In this document: positions 29,556 to 41,808 of the stretch, one piece after another
Numbering within the stretch: position 1 is the stretch's first letter
Layout of the letters: every line of letters begins with the position of its first letter
Source of the DNA: Zygotorulaspora mrakii
Lineage: Eukaryota; Ascomycota; Saccharomycetes; Saccharomycetales; Saccharomycetaceae
Assembly: GCF_013402915.1 (NCBI RefSeq)
Contig: NC_050726.1
Span: 575,501 to 639,500, forward strand
Direction of reading: 5' to 3'
DNA length: 64,000 nt
Notes under the pieces: model-generated
What the model saw: the letters and a program-made list of their open reading frames with translations, nothing else
Told to the model about the DNA's origin: nothing
Database searches by the model: none
Position numbers and translations under genes: made by a program

Positions 29556-32480
29556 TTATTTCTTAGCAGGCAATTCGTAATCAGGAGGATTAAATAAGAA
29601 TTCACAATTACCCTTTTCATCAAATTTTGTGAAGTCATCAATGACATCGATATTCTTAGCAGACGCCTCCTGTATCTGTTGCTTGGACAGACCTAATTCA
29701 TCGTGACATATCCAAATCTTTGGATCTTTTTCGCTGACTGATGGGTCTGTGTAAGCGGTTTCAGTAAATTCGTCGTCATATTCGACAACTGTATTGTAAA
29801 CCAAGGGTAATCTTGTTCTCACGGTTCCAAAAGGATAATTCATGGAGGGTGAGAAGAAGTTTATCACTCTTTGTTTGAAATGTTCAGACTTGTTGATGTT
29901 AGATGGGAACGACTGTGGAGTTGTTACGATAGCCCGTGGATCAGCATAAACTTTTCCAGCATCTGCATTCTCTTCGATAGCACCGACATGAAGTACATTC
30001 TCGCCAATGTGTTCTCTTGGTAGATTTTTAACATCTGGGGCAAAAGTAGATTTCCCCTGGACAGAATCCGAACCGCTCGTCAAAGTAGTCTTTTTGACAA
30101 TTGCAGAACCTCTTTTTGTGTCAGCACCGTCTGAATCTGTACTTGATCTTCTATTTTCACTGTAAGACTTTGCAGGTTTTTCTGAGACTGTATCCACATC
30201 ATTAATTAAATGAGCTTTCTTTAATTCTGCCGAGGTTGCCGGACGTAGAACACCACCAGTTTCATTATCATCGAAAGCTTTCTTAGCTTCTTTGGATACT
30301 TCTGCGATCTCTTTTAAACCTTGATCTTTATGAGGATATTCTAAACCTTTTGCGCCTCTTGCCAAACGTAGGGCACTCAAGGGGACAGCATCAAATAATG
30401 GAATAAATCTGCGTTTGAAATATAAATGTGCAAGTACTGTTAACGGAATGATGATAGCTTCAAGCACCAATGGACCCCATGCCTTGCCCATAATGAACAG
30501 ACCTAACAAGCATACCTCACTCAAGTAAATGCCAACAAAGATTTGGAACAGAGCCCTTGGGTAATTTCTTCCTCTTGAATCGAATGAAAATCCCATAACA
30601 AAGTTGATGTTGTAAAGATAAGCCAAATACATGAAACATAATGCCATTGAGCTGAAAATTAAAACTAAGGGAGCAATGATGGCGTAACAAACCCATATGC
30701 AAACCAAAATTTCAATAACGGGATAAATAACGCCCCAACTTGGTTTCGATAATGTATTGTAACGATTCCATTTTTGCCTTGGAGTTGAATCTAATACTCT
30801 GCCTAATACTTTGCTTAAGATCAAATTGGCCACTTGAAATAAAGCACCTGTAGGGATAAGTAAACCTTGAACCAAAAAGTATGAAATATAAAAATTGGAA
30901 GCTTTAGGGAGGTTTTGAGCTAATAAAACCATTGCGGAACTTGGATCATTGATAATTGCAACTACTGTTGAAGAGGCTGATGAAGTTGCGGTAGTAATTA
31001 AGAAAACTTGAACAACCTGAAATGCATAGTACCATGCTTGACAATACGACTCAGTTTCCTGTGAAGAAATTGATCCACTGAGTGTACCAGCTTTCTTTAT
31101 GAAAACCGGTACCAATGACATCAAAATTGACAGAGCCAGTGACGGAACGATACCGGTAATCAGGCCCAATATGACGCGAGGAACATTTCTGAGGAAATTT
31201 AAAAAAAAAACGTTGTCTTCTAGAAACGTAACATTAGAGATACAACCAACAACAGCAACTGGAATAGCCCAAAATATAATTAGTAGAGTCAAAAAAGTAT
31301 TAGCCGCCGTTTTTAATGCACGTCTTTTGTTCTTCGTGAAATTAACGTTTTCCCAGTTAACATCATCTGGTGCGACACCAATCATGCGTTTCCCAAACGA
31401 CTTTGAACCCATTATAGATTCCAATGACTGAAAACATCTTTGAGCTTCCAATTGAGTATCAAATTCCAAGAAGCACACCGGCAAAGTATCCCTTGAATTC
31501 CAATCGTTCTGTTGTTCATGAATCTTTTCGTTTAGCTCACTAATATGCTCACGAGAATAATCAAGGGTGTCAACTTTGGTGCCCAAGAATGGTAATTTGT
31601 ATTTTCCCAATCTGTGTGTGGGTCTTTTGCCGTGAGGGATATATGTTTCCAGATCGTCTTCTGGTTTGGTACCACCGTTATAGAGCTCGTTTAGCGTATC
31701 TTTTTTTTCAGCCTTGATTCTCATCTTGACAGATTTCTTGATGACTTTGTTGATCGCGTTTTCAAGTTTCATACTGCTCTTCGACCGGTCCTTCACCAAA
31801 TCGATTAATTCAGATTGGTTGTGAGCAAACAGGATGTTGCTTGCCTTGGGGAACCTCATTTCCATTTCACCAGGTTGCGCAGACGAACCGCTCAACTCTG
31901 TGACAATCACAGTCCTTGACGATAGCATACTGTCATAAAGCGGACTAGTCTGGACCGCGTGTCTGACCATCACGTAGTAGTACAGCTCTTTGTAGATGAC
32001 ATAGATGAGTAGGCCGAAGAATAGCCATGACAGAAAGACGTGCGCGTAGAACCTGTTATGATTGGTAACGTTGGCGAACGAAAGTAGGTCGAAGCCTGGA
32101 TAGTTATTCCCGTTTGTAGCATTGACTGGCAACAAAATCGGGAATAGCAGAAAACAAGTGAAGACAGATAGCGAAGCGACCAAGCCCACGTACCTTAGAA
32201 AAAAATAACCATCCAGCGAGGCATGCTGCATCAGATACGAATGCGGCTTGTAGATCAGATACGGAATCCAAGCCATACCCTGCGGCGCACTTTGCAGTCG
32301 TTCCTCCTCCGTGACCGTTTGCACGTCTGGGAGCGTTCTTGGCTCATACACCCTTGTGTTTTTGGGTCTAAAAGCCATAAAGAGACTTATAAAAATACCT
32401 GCTATGATACCATTGAATATCAGCGAGGAGACGAACGCCGATGTGGAAGATGCGGACGAAGAACCAGAGCTATCGGACAT
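29556..32480 (-). CDS. PHM7: OSCA/TMEM63-family membrane protein Phm7
   Basis: Multi-pass protein of the CSC1/OSCA (DUF221) family of mechanically or osmotically gated cation channels. In S. cerevisiae Phm7 expression responds to phosphate. The 974 residues compare with about 991. One transmembrane segment lies at about 15-38 and two at about 95-170. A cytosolic insert follows, with the RNA-binding-like strand LPVCFLEFDTQLEAQRCF near 330. A block of about seven or eight helices spans 395-720. The long hydrophilic C-tail is Ser-rich. The start agrees with the Ser-rich N-terminal ectodomain of the family. It is adjacent to the ATG19 position as in S. cerevisiae (YOL084W). Confidence 0.94.
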   Translation of the reverse strand: MSDSSGSSSASSTSAFVSSLIFNGIIAGIFISLFMAFRPKNTRVYEPRTLPDVQTVTEEERLQSAPQGMAWIPYLIYKPHSYLMQHASLDGYFFLRYVGLVASLSVFTCFLLFPILLPVNATNGNNYPGFDLLSFANVTNHNRFYAHVFLSWLFFGLLIYVIYKELYYYVMVRHAVQTSPLYDSMLSSRTVIVTELSGSSAQPGEMEMRFPKASNILFAHNQSELIDLVKDRSKSSMKLENAINKVIKKSVKMRIKAEKKDTLNELYNGGTKPEDDLETYIPHGKRPTHRLGKYKLPFLGTKVDTLDYSREHISELNEKIHEQQNDWNSRDTLPVCFLEFDTQLEAQRCFQSLESIMGSKSFGKRMIGVAPDDVNWENVNFTKNKRRALKTAANTFLTLLIIFWAIPVAVVGCISNVTFLEDNVFFLNFLRNVPRVILGLITGIVPSLALSILMSLVPVFIKKAGTLSGSISSQETESYCQAWYYAFQVVQVFLITTATSSASSTVVAIINDPSSAMVLLAQNLPKASNFYISYFLVQGLLIPTGALFQVANLILSKVLGRVLDSTPRQKWNRYNTLSKPSWGVIYPVIEILVCIWVCYAIIAPLVLIFSSMALCFMYLAYLYNINFVMGFSFDSRGRNYPRALFQIFVGIYLSEVCLLGLFIMGKAWGPLVLEAIIIPLTVLAHLYFKRRFIPLFDAVPLSALRLARGAKGLEYPHKDQGLKEIAEVSKEAKKAFDDNETGGVLRPATSAELKKAHLINDVDTVSEKPAKSYSENRRSSTDSDGADTKRGSAIVKKTTLTSGSDSVQGKSTFAPDVKNLPREHIGENVLHVGAIEENADAGKVYADPRAIVTTPQSFPSNINKSEHFKQRVINFFSPSMNYPFGTVRTRLPLVYNTVVEYDDEFTETAYTDPSVSEKDPKIWICHDELGLSKQQIQEASAKNIDVIDDFTKFDEKGNCEFLFNPPDYELPAKK

Positions 32481-35400
32481 CTTTTTTATTGGAGCTGAAG
32501 CGACACTGATAACGACACTGAAACCGAGGTTCTGATACTTATACCGCTATTTGGTCTGCTGCTGACCAGTACAAGTTACCCCAAGACCCTCCTCTGGTGC
32601 CCGACACAAATACAACTCGTCCTGAGAATATATATGTTTACATAAACAAATAATAGCAAGAAAACGAGATGCGCTTCCCACCTATGCATCCAATACGTCA
32701 CATTCACAGCCACTGCAAGGACTTTTTTATTTCTATTTTTTCACCTTGTCTTTCTACCGTTGACGTTGTTTGTTTCTAGAAAGCTGCGTCTGCATTGCCG
32801 TGTTTTTTCTGGCGCAAACGCAAATTCTTTGCGTCAAGCATGGAAAAAGTCCCTTGGGCATCGCATCGCAATGTGCTGAAACGCCGAGAGCCAAGAACGA
32901 GCGAGGAGACCGCCCTTAACGCCTGAATGGTTGCGGTGAAACCACGGTGCTCCTGGTGGACAGTCTACTGGCAGCGCGTCGCTCAGTGCTGTGAGGCTGC
33001 GTCCCTTGGGTCCCTGCGGTCCCATGAAGCACCTTCAGTTTAGATCAGATCCGCGTTGCTTTGGCCAGAAATAGTTCCAGACTTTTGTATGCACATTTGC
33101 TTCCTTTTGCGTGGTGCCCGACACGCTTTGAGCGTCTAAGGTGCGATATTGCCGTGGACAATGACAGCCCGAGGGAGACGTCCGACGCGACCTGCTGCCG
33201 TGCAACAGCACATCAGACTAAGCGGCGTCGTTTCGTAGGAAGAGACATTTCAGGCGCTGAGCGGATCATGGTTGCCAGGCTATGGGCAGCCACTCTTCGC
33301 TCTGCCACAATAGATGAGACGGCGGTTTCCGGGAACGAGCGAGAGCTTGGCATACTCGACAACGGATGGCAGATGCGTCGCTCTTGAGAGGGAAATGTGG
33401 CAAGGAGGGCACGCAGCCGGTATTAGAAGTACGTTGGTTCCGTGAATCGTCTGTACGAGACACACATGGACCGTCTGTGTGGCGCTTAGGCAAGAGTGGA
33501 AGGCGGCGCGTCGTTCGCCATCTCCTGGCTTTGGGGGTTTCATAGCCGCCTTCGCAACGTGTGTAGGATCCTCGGTTGCCGACGCTGATCAGATGCTTGC
33601 AGATGCAGAAGGTCCAGCGTGGCGTTCGAACTGCCAGAGTGCGCAGATCACTCTGTACGGGTGCTGCATTAGCCTTCGAGGCTCTCCGTCAGCAATGATC
33701 TCGGCTAAACTTCATTTGCAGGATATTACACGGATTGTCTATCCTCTGCAATGGAGATTCTGACGATAAGAACGTCCTTGCAGGGATTCCTAGGACGCGG
33801 CGAGCTACTGAGCCACTGCTGCTATGGCACTGCAACCGTTGGGGTTGGTTGCGATAGCAGACATGGTTTGATGGCCTGTTTGTTTGCTGATTTGGAAGCA
33901 TGACCAGAACTACAACTTATTGATGCCTCTTGATGCTACGTTATCAAGCATCGGGGTTGGACTTTTGGGCAAGGGGAAATGGCGTGCACGGATCTGCGGC
34001 TCTTGGCGAAACCCCTGTTTTAGAAAGCGCGTATAGATATCCTCAGAAACTCGCGAACTGGTAGGTGGACTCAGTTGGCCACCCGGTAGCTTCGAGGCAA
34101 CAAGCATCGACCATTCAGAATGGCAGTTCCGTTTGAGCTGTCGTCTTTGGTTTCACTGGAGGAGAAACGTGGATCAAAAAGTGGTCAGAAGCCTCGCCCG
34201 GATTTGGAGGCTCGAACATGCAGCACAGGGGCAGAGCGAGTCTAATAGCTCCTCCAGACGTGGAAGTTGAAAAATACGCACAAAATGCGAACTCCGAAAA
34301 TCGAGAGCCCGAGAGGTAAAAGAAGCCACATTCCCAACACAAGCCGGCTCAATATATAAAGCAATTGAGTTGGGTTGCTTTGATCCCAGACATGACCTCT
34401 AAAAGCAAAATAGGAGGGGTCAAAAGCATTGACAGAGGGAGTCAAAACATTGCCACGGTTTTAAGAGGATTTCACGAAATCATATTCAACAATTCCTACG
34501 TTTTGGATGAGTTGTGGCTGTTTCGAGCATAATCCTGAATCATGACATGTGCTCGAGGAACACTTCAGAGCCGGGTAGTATGACTTTGGGTCGTGAGTAT
34601 GTGAATACCTTTGCTTCCTAGGTATACCCTTCAGTCGCAATTAGTCCAACCACATTACAGAGGGCTGCAAATTCGGAATCAGAGGACAACTATCGCTGGA
34701 TATGTTTCTCACATAGCCATGCAGGATTTCTGCACCTCAAGCACCCATAACTCGAAACATTCATTATTATCTTATACAAAATTACATCTTTTGAACCAAA
34801 ACTTGTATCCCGTGAAGCATTAGCTAAATCATGATGACTTGGTGTTGGCCAGCTTCTCAGTAGAGAGTCATCGAAGAAATATAAAGTAGCTTTTCCAAGA
34901 TGACGCAGAGTCAAGGTACAGAGGCTTGTGAAGTGATTAATGCTTCAGGAGACTACTTTCAATATCACTTGGAAGACCGTTAGAGATGGATGTTGGTTAG
35001 ATTACAGTGCTTTTACTCAAACGTGTGAACGGCGGCGGGAAAGACAATACCTAAGTTCTAATGAGACGTACAAGGGGACGGTATTATGAAAGTTCTTGTC
35101 AATGTAGTGTGGGGGGCAAGTACAATACTTCAAACATAGAAATATTATAATTGAGTAGCTTCGAAGAGAAAGTGATAGCATGCATAATAAAAAAGTGCAA
35201 AGCTGTTCAGAAAATGCAATTGGCGTGGAGGAAACACAATATGCTTCCTTAGCTGAGATGTTTGCCAGGCAGGGAGATATTCAATTAGTCATCATGTTGC
35301 TTTTAATCTAATTCCAGAACAGCCCATCGACTCTCTAACCCTAGTTGGTTGGTTCTGCCTCAGAGTTTTCAAACCTGCCGGTCTGCTACACAAGGAGAAG

Positions 35401-35576
35401 TTAGTTCCACTAAATTTGGTAATAGTATTTTGTGCCTCGGCAGCATGCAATACGCTGCTATGTCACTGATGCCTTGATCTCGTCAAAGTTCAGACAGAAA
35501 TGCAACACTCTGTGCGAAACACTTGACCATTTTGGCAAAAATCGGGTCCTGCATGCGCTGACGTCCTCCAAAATTA

Positions 35577-35583
35577 TTAGTAA
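35577..35583 (-). promoter_or_regulatory. Possible Yap1 site upstream of OYE
   Basis: TTAGTAA, the reverse complement of the Yap1 element TTACTAA, lies about 680 bp before the OYE start. OYE genes are Yap1-dependent stress genes in S. cerevisiae. The distance is long and a heptamer is expected by chance often, so this is weak. Confidence 0.25.
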
Positions 35584-36126
35584 TATTACTTTGTGAATCA
35601 CGTTAAGCTCTGGCGCATTGCCCTCTAACGAGTCGGTAACGCGCCATTTTCAGTACCTGACGAGTCACAAGAGCCTGTCAACAAAGTACATCTCTTGTGG
35701 ATTGAGAAGGTAGTATGGGGCTGCAGACAGCCTCCATGTCGATACAACTGTCGATCTAATCACAGTTGGGCATGTTTTGCCGAAGGCATTAACAAGGATT
35801 TGCCGTTTCAAATGACATGTACGCGTTTTCACTATCGAGAATGAAATTCTTTCTTTTTAAGTAATCTTGCTAAAGTTTCCTGCACAGACGCATCGGAGTG
35901 AGTCCGCAAACATCATGCACATGTGATTGTCGTCAAGGTGTTGAAGTTATCTCTAGTGATATAAATTAGTGCCACAGGTGCAATGACATATCAACGATAA
36001 TGTTTGCTGATTAATATTTGCTGAGTAATTAAACGGCCAAGTTGTATTGCTTCACAGGGCTCTTTGTTTGTGCATCTTCAGGCGATGGCAGGGATGGATC
36101 AGCATGTATGTAGTGTTCCATTCAGA

Positions 36127-36134
36127 TATAAATA
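36127..36134 (+). promoter_or_regulatory. TATA box of the OYE gene
   Basis: A perfect TATAAATA lies 129 bp before the ATG, in the usual yeast window. Confidence 0.6.
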
Positions 36135-36253
36135 TCAGGCCTTTACGGGATAAGCGATCCTTGTGTTTTTATTATAGTCTCTAAAAGATACATCTCACAT
36201 AAGTAAGACTCGCTTCCCTTAGAGGTTAATCTGAAACATTATCACCAGTATAG

Positions 36254-37456
<1,203 letters not shown>

Positions 37457-38000
37457 GATGCGCCGCTCTGAGGCCGCAAACCTATGACACCTAGATAGAC
37501 TATATCGTTAAGTACTATAACGCGATCCCCCTGATGCTCCTTGAAGCTTCTGGACGCTTCTTGCGCCGGCAGTTCCAGAACCCCAGCAGGCTTCCACCGT
37601 GCTCAGCCCGTAGCACACGATATTCCCACCACACATGGCATTCCCGGAAGCCAGGCGACACCAAAAAACAGGAAGCAAGAATAATGGCAGCCACAAGAAC
37701 CAGAAGCTGCCGTAACGCGGTGCCCGATCACGAAAAAGAAACGCGTTGCGGACAAAAACTGGATGATCCGTTTTGTTACGCGCCTGCGCCGGCGGAGAAT
37801 GCCGTTTTGGGCAGCGCCGCCCCACGTCCAGCTGCCCTCCACTTCCGTTCACCCCACTTCATACGAGCCCGCGCGGCATCAGCTCAGAGCCATCGACGGT
37901 CGAATGGTCTGATACTCAAAAGTGGGACGGAGACGGCAGGCAAAAGGGGGGAAGCGGGCTTTGCTAGTAGCACAAGCTGCTAAAGTCACAAGTTTTCCAC

Positions 38001-38073
38001 CTGGCGTGCTGGCGTGCTGGCGTGCTGCGTGCTGCGTGCTGCGTGTAGCGTGTAGCGTGTAGCGTGTAGCGTG
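38001..38073. repeat. Graded GCGTG tandem array
   Basis: Ten units follow each other without gap. Three copies are CTGGCGTG (38001-38024), three CTGCGTG (38025-38045) and four TAGCGTG (38046-38073). All share GCGTG, and the unit changes in two steps. It lies about 430-500 bp upstream of the ADH start. Confidence 0.95.
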
Positions 38074-38341
38074 CATCATCGGCCTGAGGTTGGGATCTAA
38101 CAGGTTCCCCATTTGCACCAGCAGCACGGTCGGATGGACAGAGTTACTTACATTCGCCCTCACCGTATTGCATAGCGCGACATCTGCAATGTTGCGTCGC
38201 ATGTTTTGCAGTTGTTGTTCTCCATGTGTGTCACCACAATGTAGCTCATTCAAGGTGCCATAGTATGGCGAGAAGGTCGCGTGCCGGGATAGGGGTTGGG
38301 GTGGGTGGCGATACGAGGTGTCGCAACGGCTTCCTCAAACG

Positions 38342-38349
38342 TATAAATA
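38342..38349 (+). promoter_or_regulatory. TATA box of ADH
   Basis: TATAAATA lies 161 bp before the ATG. It is the same octamer that I recall for S. cerevisiae ADH1, at a slightly greater distance. Confidence 0.7.
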
Positions 38350-38502
38350 ACCTTCAAGTTTGCAACACTAACCCATAAGGTTCCTGAGTTGCAGGTGATT
38401 TTTCTCTGTCTGCTCCACTACAGCAAGATCACAAGCGTATCCGAGACTTCTACAGTTGTACGTTTTACTCTATCAATCTAATCAAAACTCTTCAAATCTA
38501 CA

Positions 38503-39558
38503 ATGTCAGCTCCAGTTATCCCAAAGACCCAAAAGGGTGTTATTTTCTACAAAAACAACGGTCCATTGGAATACAAAGATATCCCGGTCCCCGAGCCTAA
38601 GGGAAATGAGATTTTGATCAACATCAAATACTCGGGTGTGTGCCACACGGATTTGCACGCCTGGAAGGGTGACTGGCCATTGGCTACCAAATTGCCTCTG
38701 GTCGGAGGTCACGAGGGTGCCGGTGTTGTCGTCAAGTTGGGCGCCAACGTCAAGGGCTGGAAGGTTGGTGACTTGGCCGGTGTCAAGTGGTTGAACGGCT
38801 CTTGTATGTCCTGTGAGGAATGTGAGTTGTCCAACGAGTCCAACTGTCCGGAAGCGGACTTGTCCGGTTACACGCACGACGGTTCTTTCCAGGAGTACTG
38901 TACCGCGGATGCCGTGCACGCTGCCAGAATTCCAAAGGGAACCGATCTAGCCGAAGTCGCTCCAGTTCTATGTGCCGGTATCACCGTGTACAAGGCCTTG
39001 AAGTCAGCTGAGTTGAAGGCCGGTGACTGGGTCGCCATCTCCGGTGCAGCCGGTGGTCTAGGTTCTCTAGCCACCCAATACGCCAAGGCCATGGGTTACA
39101 GAGTCTTGGGTATCGATGGTGGTGACGAGAAGAAAGACTTCTTCCTAAGCTTGGGAGGTGAGGTCTTCATCGATTTCACGAAATCCAAGGATGTCATTGC
39201 CGACGTCCTTGCCGCCACTCACGGTGGTGCCCACGGTGTCATCAACGTTTCCGTCTCTGAAGGTGCCATCACTGCTTCCACCAAGTACTGTAGAGCCAAT
39301 GGTACTGTTGTCTTGGTCGGTCTACCTGCCGGTGCCGTCTGCAAATCCGAAGTCTTCAACCAAGTCGTGAAGTCCATTCACATCGTCGGTTCGTACGTCG
39401 GAAACAGAGCTGACACCAGAGAGGCTTTGGACTTCTTCACCAGAGGTTTGATCAAATCGCCAATCAAGGTCGTTGGTCTATCCACATTGCCAGAAATCTA
39501 TGAGAAGATGGAGAAGGGTCAAATCGTTGGTAGATACGTTGTTGACACCACCAAATGA
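38503..39558 (+). CDS. ADH1: Cytosolic alcohol dehydrogenase
   Basis: Zinc-dependent NAD alcohol dehydrogenase interconverting acetaldehyde and ethanol. The 351 residues lack a mitochondrial presequence, so it is cytosolic. Catalytic zinc ligands are C47, H70 and C157. Structural zinc ligands are C101, C104, C107 and C115. The nucleotide fold has GAAGGLG at 181-187 and D205, which selects NAD. Codon choice is strongly biased (GGT, GTC, TTG, AAG), as in very highly expressed yeast genes. It sits where both ADH1 (YOL086C) and ADH5 (YBR145W) lie in S. cerevisiae, so it is the unduplicated counterpart and the ADH1 symbol is by position and expression. Confidence 0.95.
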   Translation: MSAPVIPKTQKGVIFYKNNGPLEYKDIPVPEPKGNEILINIKYSGVCHTDLHAWKGDWPLATKLPLVGGHEGAGVVVKLGANVKGWKVGDLAGVKWLNGSCMSCEECELSNESNCPEADLSGYTHDGSFQEYCTADAVHAARIPKGTDLAEVAPVLCAGITVYKALKSAELKAGDWVAISGAAGGLGSLATQYAKAMGYRVLGIDGGDEKKDFFLSLGGEVFIDFTKSKDVIADVLAATHGGAHGVINVSVSEGAITASTKYCRANGTVVLVGLPAGAVCKSEVFNQVVKSIHIVGSYVGNRADTREALDFFTRGLIKSPIKVVGLSTLPEIYEKMEKGQIVGRYVVDTTK

Positions 39559-40249
39559 TTTTTCTCGATTCATTCCATCATTTAATGTCCCTGAAATAAA
39601 CTTTTTTATATATCTCTTAATGAAATAGAAATTAACATCATGTCTTCTTCTCTTGTATATGTATCATACCACTTTTCAACCCGCAGGGTATTCTGTTCTT
39701 CGTGCTGGACGCATACGTACGGCACAAGAAAAAAATTTTGCAACCTAGAGGTTACGAGAATCAGCAAACTCAGCTGACCTCGAACGTACCACTTGCAACT
39801 TGGCTGCTTATCTAGCTGCAACCGCGTAAACGATATGTTGCATGTTTGTGTTGTGTTGTGTTGTGTTGTGTTGCATGGCGCTGGTTGGCGTGGCGTTATG
39901 TCTTTTCGAGTGTCCCTCGTTGCATCATGACGATCAATTCCGAAGCAGCTGTTACGTGAGTTTCCAAAAAACCACAGATATCTGTTGCGTAATCTCGATT
40001 GACTACAACCGAATTGCTCTCTCGCAGACCTCTTGGCGGCCTAGTTGTTCATTCGAAACTAGTATTTAATTTGCGTCGTTCATGCCGCGTCAGCACGTGA
40101 AGTGTCACTTTCGCTGTTATTCGGGCGAAACTGAAAATTAAGAAAAAAAATTATATCCTATCGAATATGAAAAACTGACCCCGTCAAGACCTCTTTTTGG
40201 GCAGGAAGAGCTGAACGGCGATACGGTTAGAGATACTATTGGTGGCCAA
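39559..40249. other. ADH-MRPS9 intergenic region
   Basis: This 691-bp region holds the ADH 3' end and the MRPS9 promoter. It contains a TTGTG pentamer array at 39846-39873 and a GCACGTGA E-box-like site at 40094. No gene is seen. Confidence 0.5.
39846..39873. repeat. TTGTG pentamer repeat
   Basis: Five perfect TTGTG units and a partial TTG lie in non-coding DNA between ADH and MRPS9. Confidence 0.9.
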
Positions 40250-41074
40250 ATGATGTTTTGCAGACGGATATTTGGAGTTTCCATCAGAAATTTCTCTGCG
40301 AGCTCTTTCACAAGGCAGGAGGCCGTGTCGAAATTCCCAGTGAGAACGATTCCAAAGCTCTCTACCTTTTATAGTGCTAATCCGCATCACGAATATCGCA
40401 TTGACAGACTGGAATCTTTATTGCGCAGGTATGTTAAGCTGCCAGTAGTTCCGTTATCACAAGTGCAAGCAGATAGACCCTCATGGATATCAATGGACGA
40501 CTATGCCTTGATAGGTGGTGGTACACGTTTGAAACCGATCCAGTATCGTCAGCTCATTTCGCTATTAAATAAGCTGCATTCTGTGGACCCACAATTGACT
40601 AATGACGAGATCAAATCAGAACTCTCACCATACTACAAAAAGACAAAAATCCAAGCTGTTCAGACTCAAGTAAAAACGCTAGATGAATATGGCAGAAGCG
40701 TTGCGATAGGAAGGAGGAAGTCATCTGTGGCTAAAGTTTTCTTGACCAGAGGCCAGGGTGAAATACTGGTCAATGGACGCCAACTCAACGATTATTTTGT
40801 TAAATTGAAGGATAGAAGATCGATAATGTACCCCTTGGATGTTGTCAATTCTGTCACGAAGTATAATATATTCGCAGCGACTTCAGGTGGTGGTCCAACA
40901 GGTCAGGCAGAGGCTATTATGAATGCAGTAGCCAAAGCATTGGTTATCTTCAATCCCCTATTGAAGCCAAGATTGCACAAAGCTACAGTGTTGACACGAG
41001 ACTACAGACATGTCGAAAGAAAGAAGCCTGGTAGAAAGAAGGCAAGAAAAATGCCAACCTGGGTAAAGAGATAG
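40250..41074 (+). CDS. MRPS9: Mitochondrial small-subunit ribosomal protein uS9m
   Basis: Component of the mitochondrial 37S subunit. The 274 residues compare with about 278 in S. cerevisiae. An Arg/Ser/Phe-rich N-terminus ([17 protein letters not shown]) is a typical mitochondrial presequence. The S9 domain runs from about 145 with [18 protein letters not shown], then [19 protein letters not shown], to the conserved basic end [17 protein letters not shown]. Two ATGs in tandem start the frame and the first is used here. It is next to ADH, as next to ADH5 in S. cerevisiae (YBR145-146). Confidence 0.96.
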   Translation: MMFCRRIFGVSIRNFSASSFTRQEAVSKFPVRTIPKLSTFYSANPHHEYRIDRLESLLRRYVKLPVVPLSQVQADRPSWISMDDYALIGGGTRLKPIQYRQLISLLNKLHSVDPQLTNDEIKSELSPYYKKTKIQAVQTQVKTLDEYGRSVAIGRRKSSVAKVFLTRGQGEILVNGRQLNDYFVKLKDRRSIMYPLDVVNSVTKYNIFAATSGGGPTGQAEAIMNAVAKALVIFNPLLKPRLHKATVLTRDYRHVERKKPGRKKARKMPTWVKR

Positions 41075-41169
41075 AAAAATGTATACCATATGTACTTGCT
41101 TGTAAATACAAAGTTGCTTCAGCCGATCATGGATCAAAATCCACGCTCCTCATTTATTTCAACCATCTT

Positions 41170-41451
41170 CTAATTTGCTTTTGGTCTTATAATATCTTGA
41201 AGAGTTGGCGTCTTTCTCAGCAATAGCATCATGTCATCGCTGGTGATCGTGTCTCTTCCCGCATGTCTTGCAAATGCCTCGAGGTCCTTACCCATTTCAC
41301 TCAACTGAACATAAGTCAGTTCGACAAGGGCATTAATAAACTGTGGTGTATGGCGAGTGTCAAAGGGTGTCTCTTCGTCGACTTGACGTTCTACACAATA
41401 CCAGAGCTTTCCCTTCAAATTACTGGTCAATTTTGCATCTTCATCATTCAT
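41170..41451 (-). CDS. MHF1: Histone-fold protein Mhf1 (CENP-S)
   Basis: Forms the MHF complex with Mhf2 and acts with the Mph1/FANCM helicase at stalled forks. Its relatives also belong to the kinetochore CENP-T/W/S/X set. The 93 residues make one histone fold with helix FDTRHTPQFINALVELTYVQ, helix MGKDLEAFARHAGR and a C-terminal DDMMLLLRKTPTLQDII. The S. cerevisiae protein has about 90 residues and lies beside ADH1 (YOL086W-A), consistent with this place. It is convergent with MRPS9 and divergent from DUF1. Confidence 0.92.
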   Translation of the reverse strand: MNDEDAKLTSNLKGKLWYCVERQVDEETPFDTRHTPQFINALVELTYVQLSEMGKDLEAFARHAGRDTITSDDMMLLLRKTPTLQDIIRPKAN

Positions 41452-41808
41452 ACCTATTGATGAGACTACGGGGACGAAACTACTAGCTTAGACTTTCTTA
41501 CTCAGCTGTTTCTTTGATGTCTTGTTTCTTCGAGCTTTTTCCCGCGAGCCCCTGCAGCGTTAACGGAAAGTATGCTTTTTTCAACACACTGTGTTGTACT
41601 AACTTATATACATTATATCTGGAGAAAACTTAACGTAAAAGATACGTAGCATTGATCAAAATTGGGCAAATCCCGGTGGTGACTGGTGTGACATTACTAA
41701 TACTGTACCTATCAACAGACAAGAAAAGAACTTTGTGAATAATTTATCGTTTTCGTTATATAGAGGTAGCCTATTAAATGGTTCACTGAGGTAATATAAA
41801 TTGTCAAA
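41452..41808. other. MHF1-DUF1 divergent promoter
   Basis: This 357-bp AT-rich region contains a TACTAAC at 41597-41603, but no matching 5' splice site or extra coding exon could be made for DUF1. TATATACATTATAT-like sequence is close to it. No gene is seen. Confidence 0.45.

Larger units (their letters stand above)
37457..38502. other. OYE-ADH intergenic region, ADH promoter
   Basis: This 1046-bp region is GC-rich in its first two thirds and contains chance open frames (the longest about 149 codons) with no protein-like features. It holds a graded tandem repeat at 38001-38073. A G-run AGGGGTTGGGGTGGGTGG at 38291-38308 contains STRE, Mig1-like and Adr1-like (TTGGGG) cores. The ADH TATA box is at 38342. 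Confidence 0.6.

Noticed and set aside
33061..33763. Open frames of 108 and 94 codons in the GC-rich gap
   Set aside because: Composition-driven; both strands are open in several frames and none resembles a family I know.
37534..37983. 149-codon open frame after OYE
   Set aside because: It has no recognisable features, overlaps an equally long frame on the other strand and lies in GC-rich non-coding DNA.
41597..41603. TACTAAC before DUF1 as a sign of a 5' exon
   Set aside because: No GTATGT-like donor with an upstream ATG in frame. The DUF1 start at 41809 already gives a full first WD repeat.
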